A stretch of DNA of 34,449 nucleotides from a virus. Positions 30,278 through 34,449 of this stretch are shown here, piece by piece. Made by a program: the position numbers and the translations under genes. Position 1 is the stretch's first letter, and the number at the start of each line of letters is the position of its first letter. The stretch covers positions 1-34,449 of IMG/VR virus record IMGVR_UViG_3300033149_002058, one strand, 5' to 3'. The notes under the pieces were generated by a model. That model worked only from the letters and a program-made list of their open reading frames with translations, did no database searches and had not been told where the DNA came from.

Positions 30278-30756
30278 GTGCGCTTCTCCCCCTGTGGTAG
30301 CTTCTCCAGCACGTGCAATCCGCCCGCCGTCTCGCCACACTTGCGCCACCCTGCGCATTTGAAGCAGTAGCCGGGATTGCACGACGCAATCTTGGTCGGG
30401 TCCACGTAAGTGTACAATCGTTCGCCAGGCCACCTGCGCCACGCCAACCGCTCAGCCTCGCGGATTAGTTCACTACTCAGCCCCTTGCCCTCATTCCGAA
30501 ACACGGAACAACACACGCCACTCTGTCCCGCCAGATCAGGACGGTTCATGCGTCGCCACACGAACAGCGCGCGGCAGTCAGCCGTCATCAGTACCATGTG
30601 CTCGCCTGGCCCGCAGATACGCTTCTCGCCCATCCGCCGCCGCTTCTTGAGCCGCGTGCACGAGTAGTGCCGCTCATACAGCGCGGCAGCGCGCGGATCA
30701 CCATCCTGCACCGCAAACCAGGCCCCACCAACGTCCAGCCACGGCCACATATCCAT
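30274..30756 (-). CDS. GNAT-like conserved phage protein
   Basis: 160 residues from ATG 30756, which overlaps the helicase-loader stop as TGATG. Conserved-looking blocks: AVQDGDPRAAALYERHYSC near the start, GPGEHMVLMTADCRALFVWR, SGVCCSVFRNEG, SSELIREAERLAWRRWPG and NPGYCFKCAGWRKCGETAGG. The last two match the late helix and strand of GNAT acetyltransferases. I know this family from many phages as uncharacterised. Catalysis is not proven; acetyl-CoA loop residues are not clear. Confidence 0.6.
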   Translation of the reverse strand: MDMWPWLDVGGAWFAVQDGDPRAAALYERHYSCTRLKKRRRMGEKRICGPGEHMVLMTADCRALFVWRRMNRPDLAGQSGVCCSVFRNEGKGLSSELIREAERLAWRRWPGERLYTYVDPTKIASCNPGYCFKCAGWRKCGETAGGLHVLEKLPQGEKRT

Positions 30757-31340
30757 CAGCACTCGCCTTGCTCTGTGTCGAGATAATACCCTCCCGCGTC
30801 ACTTTCCGTACACGCAATATGATCGCCGCCAGCTGAAAGCCGCCCGACCACCTGGTCGATGGCTTTCTGCACCTCCGGCAACATCCGCGTCTCCATCCGC
30901 GCACGTTGTAGTAGCGCCTCGTACGCTTGGCAGAACCGCGCGCGCGCCGACGGTAGCGTCTCGCTCGTCGTCTCGCACAGCACGCGGTTGCCGCCGATGG
31001 CCTGGAGAGCATCATAGACTAGCGGTGACGAGAAATCATCACGCTGAGGCGGCTTGTAATAGTTGATCTTCTTCAGCGCCTCGGACCACGCCTCGAGAGC
31101 TGAGGGAACACCTTGCTTGCGCTCCAAGAGATCAAACGCCACGGCGCGCAACTGCCCCGCCGACGGGAACCACGGCGTGTCCAATGCCCCATAATGCAGC
31201 GTCGCCGCTTTCAGCAAGTCAACGTCGAGATCGCCGAGGATGGCATAGTAGGCATCGATCGTGGCCGGTGTCAGCGTGAAGCGGGGAAATGCGGCGGCCA
31301 GCACCGACAAGATTTTGGCGAACTCAGTTTTAGGAATCAT
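30756..31340 (-). CDS. Putative replicative helicase loader
   Basis: 194 residues from ATG 31340, nine bases after GGAGG and overlapping the initiator stop by 11 bases. The N-terminal 70 residues (KTEFAKILSVLAAAFPRFTL, then YYAILGDLDVDLLKAATLHY and WFPSAGQLRAVAFDLLE) match the helical pattern of SPP1 G39P-type loaders, which deliver the host or phage helicase to the origin. The remainder is helical. The order initiator then loader mirrors lambda O and P. No phage helicase gene lies in the window, so the host DnaB is probably recruited. Confidence 0.65.
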   Translation of the reverse strand: MIPKTEFAKILSVLAAAFPRFTLTPATIDAYYAILGDLDVDLLKAATLHYGALDTPWFPSAGQLRAVAFDLLERKQGVPSALEAWSEALKKINYYKPPQRDDFSSPLVYDALQAIGGNRVLCETTSETLPSARARFCQAYEALLQRARMETRMLPEVQKAIDQVVGRLSAGGDHIACTESDAGGYYLDTEQGEC

Positions 31341-32301
31341 CGGCGAGGCCCTCCTTCTGCAGCCAATCGCGTATGCCTGAGAAGCCGGCTGGTTCATCCT
31401 GTTGCTCGCGCTTCGTAAGTTTGGGCTGGCCCCACTTCGGCAAGGCCGTGCGCATCATGGCGATGGCCTTGCCACGGGAGACACCACGCTCGGCGGCCCA
31501 CCGCGCGGCGTCCAAGAAGTGCTCAGGGTACTTGCGTTCCAACTCCAATACGGCCTCGCGCTGGGCCACGTTGGCGAAACGTTTGGCTGAGAACAGGCGT
31601 AGAAACTCTCGGGACTTATCAGATAGTACAGGTGTTTTTGTCCGTCGGGACTGCCTGGGCGGGCCGGCGTCGGTGGTATCAGCAACGTTAGTTGCTGATA
31701 ACGTTTCAGTATTATTAGATTCTATATTATTATGAGTCAGGTTTTCCGCTCGCGGGTTAACCGCTCGCGGAAAACCTGATCGCGGTGGTTTGTACTCGGA
31801 GGACTGTGCTGGTGCTGGCGGTGTCGTCGGCTTGTCCGACGACATAGTATCTTCATGTATCTTATCATGTATCTTTGTATGTCTCTCTGACATACCACTG
31901 TTTCTCTCTGACATACCACTGTTTCTCTCTGACATACCACTGTTTCTCTCTGACATACCACAGCCGTCTGACTGTTTCTCTGTGACATACCGCGCGGAGA
32001 GCAATCCGGCGATCTTGACCATGCCCGTGTCTTTGTAGATGTGCGGGCTTGTGCGTGACTGCGGCGTCAGGTCGGCCAAGTAGCCGTTCTCGCATAGAAG
32101 GCGCACATGGCGGAATACGGTTGAGCGGGAGAGGTGTATGCGCTCTCCTATGCTCTCCAGGCTGGCTTTGCACACACCGTCACTCATCTGGCAATAACGC
32201 CAAACTGCACCGTAGACGACGGCTGTTATCAGCCCAACGTCATTTACCACCACATCGATCACGGGTGTGAAGCCATCAACTTCAGTCAGGAAACTACCCA
32301 T
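31330..32301 (-). CDS. Winged-helix replication initiator-like protein with internal repeats
   Basis: 323 residues from ATG 32301 (MGSFLTEVDGFTPVIDVVVN); ATG 32310 is an alternative. The frame opens to 32481 but that lies next to the -10 box, so translation cannot begin there. Residues 20-85 form a winged helix (SLESIGERIHLSRSTVFRHV). Residues 115-141 are four tandem GMSERNS-type units, then a disordered Ser/Thr/Pro linker, and residues about 230-323 a helical C-terminal domain (SREFLRLFSAKRFANVAQRE). This N-domain, repeat, linker, C-domain plan is like phage O-type initiators, and a loader gene follows. A plain DNA-binding regulator is the alternative. Confidence 0.7.
   Translation of the reverse strand: MGSFLTEVDGFTPVIDVVVNDVGLITAVVYGAVWRYCQMSDGVCKASLESIGERIHLSRSTVFRHVRLLCENGYLADLTPQSRTSPHIYKDTGMVKIAGLLSARYVTEKQSDGCGMSERNSGMSERNSGMSERNSGMSERHTKIHDKIHEDTMSSDKPTTPPAPAQSSEYKPPRSGFPRAVNPRAENLTHNNIESNNTETLSATNVADTTDAGPPRQSRRTKTPVLSDKSREFLRLFSAKRFANVAQREAVLELERKYPEHFLDAARWAAERGVSRGKAIAMMRTALPKWGQPKLTKREQQDEPAGFSGIRDWLQKEGLADDS
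31698..31778 (-). other. AT-rich tract and 41-bp inverted repeat (candidate origin parts)
   Basis: Positions 31698-31736 are markedly AT-rich for this genome. Next to them, 31738-31778 form an inverted repeat with arms CAGGTTTTCCGC and GCGGAAAACCTG; inside are two copies of CCGCTCGCGG around GTTAA. Together with the four 21-bp repeats about 100 bp away (31882-31965), this resembles the lambda origin, where iterons inside the O gene lie beside an AT-rich unwinding region. All of it is within the initiator coding sequence. Confidence 0.5.
31882..31965 (-). repeat. Four tandem 21-bp repeats inside the initiator gene
   Basis: TCTCTCTGACATACCACTGT plus T repeats exactly at 31882, 31903 and 31924; the fourth copy (31945-31965) diverges in its last four bases. 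A degenerate fifth core (TCTCTGTGACATACC) lies near 31976. The unit is in frame and encodes GMSERNS. Identity at the DNA level, including third positions, suggests a DNA role such as initiator-binding iterons, or recent duplication. Confidence 0.85.
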
Positions 32302-32319
32302 ACTTCTCATCCTGTAATG

Positions 32320-32412
32320 AAAAAGGCACGCCCTTCTCGGCCCTGCCCCTGCAAAGATAGGGGCCAGTGGCTTGCCCCCGGAAGTGAGGACAGAGCCGAG
32401 AAAGACGTGCCT
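32320..32412 (-). promoter_or_regulatory. Long leader hairpin with U tract (attenuator-like)
   Basis: On the minus strand two 25-base arms (32412-32388 and 32348-32324) pair along their whole length, with four G-U pairs that would be mismatches on the plus strand; this shows that the RNA is read leftward. Four more U residues follow the last pair (A run at 32320-32324 on plus). The 39-base loop has GC-rich segments that could form either of two small hairpins sharing one GCCCC stretch. It lies between the promoter at 32482-32510 and the initiator gene, so it looks like an attenuator or antiterminator leader. The ligand or factor is unknown. Confidence 0.7.
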
Positions 32413-32481
32413 CGTGAACCGCTGCGTTGTATCATCTTTGCATGACTTCCTATCTACCGGGCCGCCACCCCCGGCGCTCAC

Positions 32482-32510
32482 AGTCTATCACGGCTTCCCT
32501 CTTATGTCAA
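32482..32510 (-). promoter_or_regulatory. Sigma70-type promoter of the replication operon
   Basis: The minus strand reads TTGACA (32510-32505), a 17-base spacer beginning TAAGAGG, and TAGACT (32487-32482, four of six matches). It gives a leader of about 170 bases before the initiator ATG. Three 11-bp repeats lie 16 bp upstream of the -35. The gap 32302-32582 holds only these elements and the leader hairpin. Confidence 0.8.
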
Positions 32511-32525
32511 GTGCCGAGAGCAGCC

Positions 32526-32558
32526 ATATCCCAAGTATATCCCAAACATATCCCAAAC
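32526..32558 (-). repeat. Three tandem 11-bp repeats upstream of the replication promoter
   Basis: ATATCCCAAGT, ATATCCCAAAC and ATATCCCAAAC follow one another without gaps (GTTTGGGATAT on the transcribed strand). The 11-bp period keeps all copies on one helix face. An AT-rich stretch (32562-32580) follows. They may bind an activator of the adjacent promoter, or the initiator-like protein for autoregulation. Confidence 0.65.
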
Positions 32559-32582
32559 TCGACATAATATTTTTGGGTTATT

Positions 32583-34449
32583 TCACTGCCAAAAGCTATC
32601 AGGTTTTCCCTCAAACAGCGGCAATTCGGCCAGCGCCGCATCCGGCGTCCTGTACTCCGAGCGAGCAAGGGCCTGCTCATGGAGGTACGTCCGGCTCAGG
32701 TCGAGGCCAATGAAGCGCCGGGGCTGGGGTAGTGTACGGCAGACATAGCCCGTCGTACCTGAACCGCAGAAAGGATCGAGGACAGTGGCTGGGACAGTCG
32801 GCAGGGTCTCATATAGCGGCAGGAGGCGCTGTGCCTGTTCTCTCCATTCGGCCATCTCGTGTTCGTGTTCTTCGTCGGTCTTTTTGCCCTTCTTTGGTGG
32901 GTCGGGTAGGAGGTCTACACCGTAGCAGTCGCAGTCAGGACGCCAGCCGAGGGTTTGCACTGCAGGTAGGGTATTATTGACTAAGCCGCTTGTCTCATAT
33001 CCGCCTTCATTTATGCTGGCACGTTTTGGGCTATGGCCCCCCGATATTCGTCTGAGGCGTTGCACTTCTATCACTCTCACCCATCCCTTCCCGCACATTG
33101 GACAGACGCCTTTCGCGCTCGTTCCAGCCAAGACGCACGGCTGCACCAGCGCGGGCGGGAAGGTAGCGAAATGGGCCCCTGGGTAGGGCTGCGTCGGGAT
33201 CGTCCATACTGTGCGGCGGTTGCGGCCTGCGGGGTGGGGCTGTAGCAATCCGCCGCCACGATCAGGCCGTTTGGCAGGATAACCACGTCTTGGTCTACCG
33301 GCCTCGTACCAACCTAACCTATGATCGCGGGCTGTGGAGTCTGCAATGGCCTCTCTCACCGCGTCGGCATCATAGTAATACCTCGCCTGCTTTGACAGCA
33401 GGAATAGATATTCGTGCGCTTTCGTCGGTCTATCCTTGACACTGTTATGAGTGACTAACCCATCCTCAATGAGAAAGAGACCATCTTCAACCTCTAAGTC
33501 AATCATACGTCCAGGCCCTTTTATGATACGTTTATTGCGGCATAGTATCTGTTTGCATTGGCTACCTTGTTTAAGTTGTCGTCTTGTTGCATAGGGCGTC
33601 CATAAAGAGTAAGCCACATAGGTTTTGCCCGTTCGTGCATCCTCTTGCTTACGTCGCCCTTTAGACGTAACAATACCCAAAGAGGCTCCAATCAACGCAA
33701 AAGAGTCTCGCAAATCCTTGGAACTAGAGACTACAATAGAACCATGTCCTTGTCTACGTGATCCATCCCCAGCGATGTATCCATCCCACAGCCCTCGGCG
33801 AAATTGGCGAGGGGCGTTGAGAATGATGTCCAAGTTCAAGCATTTGGAATTCACCTTCCCAGGCACAAGCTGGCTTACCAAGTAATGAAAGGCACGGTTC
33901 GAAAATCGAAGATAACGGTAATGGTGCTGTTGATTTTTCCTTTCTGAGACTCTGGCTTGGAATTTCTCTTCGAGAATCCGCCGAGCTCGCTCAGCTATCG
34001 TATCCTCGTCAATATGCAACGTGATCTTACACCGGAAACCACGAGGTGCATTACAGCCACCCTCGGCAGCATATAGACCTATTAACCAACCAAGATCGTA
34101 ATCAAGCCGTCGCCCGGCCAATTCCATAACTGTGGTCTCAATTAGCCCATCGAGTCCTCTCCATAACAGATAGTCCTGATACCCCGTGTCCCGGATTTCC
34201 ACAGTTTTTGTAAGGTGGATGGCGTTTCTCCGTCGGTCATGCGAAATCGGCCAGCGGTGGTCTTCTGAGCACTCAACCTCGCAGACCTTTGCAGCCTCAA
34301 ATTGAACACTGTACTCTTTCTCAACTTCCCATACATGTATAATCTTTCGCCAACCGTTTGGGGTGAGGATCAGAGGATAATCTTTCAGACCAGAAAGCTC
34401 GCCCAGGGTAATACGCTTGGCCTTGCCCTGCACTTTCACAAAGATATGG
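32583..34449 (-). CDS. DNA methyltransferase with LAGLIDADG intein, 5' end beyond right edge
   Basis: The frame is open at base 34449; about 621 residues are visible. From the right edge to Asn (33446-33444) it is an intein. The C-extein (33443-32583, 286 residues) begins SVKDRPTKAHEYLFLLSK, a conserved stretch of N4-cytosine/N6-adenine methyltransferases, continues YYYDADAVREA, has a Cys-pair insertion (GVCPMCGKGW ... PDCDCYG), and ends with the SAM-binding motif TVLDPFCGSGTTG and FIGLDLS. The catalytic DPPY/SPPY motif must lie in the N-extein outside the window. The enzyme would methylate phage DNA, perhaps against host restriction. There is no obvious terminator after it; the replication promoter follows. 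Confidence 0.85.
   Translation of the reverse strand, partial: HIFVKVQGKAKRITLGELSGLKDYPLILTPNGWRKIIHVWEVEKEYSVQFEAAKVCEVECSEDHRWPISHDRRRNAIHLTKTVEIRDTGYQDYLLWRGLDGLIETTVMELAGRRLDYDLGWLIGLYAAEGGCNAPRGFRCKITLHIDEDTIAERARRILEEKFQARVSERKNQQHHYRYLRFSNRAFHYLVSQLVPGKVNSKCLNLDIILNAPRQFRRGLWDGYIAGDGSRRQGHGSIVVSSSKDLRDSFALIGASLGIVTSKGRRKQEDARTGKTYVAYSLWTPYATRRQLKQGSQCKQILCRNKRIIKGPGRMIDLEVEDGLFLIEDGLVTHNSVKDRPTKAHEYLFLLSKQARYYYDADAVREAIADSTARDHRLGWYEAGRPRRGYPAKRPDRGGGLLQPHPAGRNRRTVWTIPTQPYPGAHFATFPPALVQPCVLAGTSAKGVCPMCGKGWVRVIEVQRLRRISGGHSPKRASINEGGYETSGLVNNTLPAVQTLGWRPDCDCYGVDLLPDPPKKGKKTDEEHEHEMAEWREQAQRLLPLYETLPTVPATVLDPFCGSGTTGYVCRTLPQPRRFIGLDLSRTYLHEQALARSEYRTPDAALAELPLFEGKPDSFWQ
33444..34449 (-). 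mobile_element. Intein with LAGLIDADG homing endonuclease (N-terminus missing)
   Basis: Intein blocks are seen in order from the right edge: a beta region KAKRITLGELSGLKDYPLIL with LTPNGW; block B VECSEDHRW (Ser in place of the usual Thr, His kept); LAGLIDADG motif 1 LGWLIGLYAAEGG; motif 2 LWDGYIAGDGSR; block F DLEVEDGLFLIEDG; block G LVTHN followed by Ser+1. Acidic residues in both dodecapeptides (Glu and Asp) suggest an active endonuclease. His-Asn and Ser+1 are intact, so C-terminal splicing chemistry is expected; the first intein residue lies outside the window, probably within about ten codons. Confidence 0.88.

Noticed and set aside
30278-30442. Longer N-terminus of the 67-residue protein.
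   Set aside because: It overlaps the GNAT-like gene by 165 bases and has no ribosome site; ATG 30277 overlaps the stop as ATGA.
31882-31965. The 21-bp repeats as a CRISPR array.
   Set aside because: They are head-to-tail without spacers and lie in frame within a coding sequence.
32302-32481. N-terminal extension of the initiator to 32481.
   Set aside because: It begins beside the -10 box, so it cannot be translated from the visible promoter, and its sequence covers the leader hairpin.
1-34449. Joining the two ends of the window keeps the leftmost frame open into the intein frame, suggesting a circular contig.
   Set aside because: The 134 residues at the left have no methyltransferase motif and no cysteine at a possible intein start, so they do not look like the missing N-extein. 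Frame continuity has a one in three chance.

Overview
The window is a GC-rich stretch of a tailed bacteriophage (or prophage) genome. Nearly every gene lies on the minus strand, and many neighbours overlap by ATGA or GTGA. The gene set points to a short-tailed (podovirus-like) virion: terminase, portal, scaffold and a major capsid protein resembling the DUF5309/SU10 type, an adaptor, a likely nozzle with a beta-propeller, a giant probable internal protein, and no tape measure, sheath or tube gene. I see no integrase, tRNA, rRNA, CRISPR array or insertion sequence. Promoters are of the housekeeping TTGACA-17-TATAAT type and Shine-Dalgarno sequences are strong, so the host is a bacterium. The M23 lysin with a holin and an XhlA-like protein but no recognisable spanin hints at a monoderm host. 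The first lysin domain order recalls proteins I associate with Chloroflexota; that is only an inference.

Right part (34449 to 27501, minus strand): a DNA methyltransferase interrupted by a LAGLIDADG intein (5' end outside the window). Next comes a control region with three 11-bp repeats, a promoter and a long leader hairpin. A replication operon follows: a winged-helix initiator-like protein carrying four 21-bp repeats, a helicase-loader-like protein, a GNAT-like protein, several small phage proteins, an XRE-type HTH protein with a Cys cluster, a radical SAM enzyme and a 33-residue membrane peptide. Its layout resembles the lambda O/P/ori arrangement.

Middle (27500 to 26539): one plus-strand gene, a ribbon-helix-helix protein with its own promoter and terminator, faces a divergent minus-strand late promoter. 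Between the two promoters lie a 36-bp perfect palindrome and three GTGCAC sites, probably the main control switch visible here.

Left part (26538 to 612, minus strand): the late genes, unusually beginning with the lysis cassette (holin, XhlA-like, M23 peptidase). They continue with a metallophosphoesterase, small DNA-binding proteins, a sulfotransferase, terminase small and large subunits, portal and the 1870-residue protein. A second promoter then drives scaffold, capsid and a putative decoration protein flanked by RNA hairpins. After these come a glycosyltransferase and methyltransferase pair, beta-rich tail proteins, adaptor, nozzle, a Vsr-like nuclease-fold protein and a 644-residue putative cell-wall glycosidase ending at an intrinsic terminator. 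A further promoter at 465-493 drives a gene cut by the left edge.

All functional calls are from reading motifs by eye; no database search was possible.
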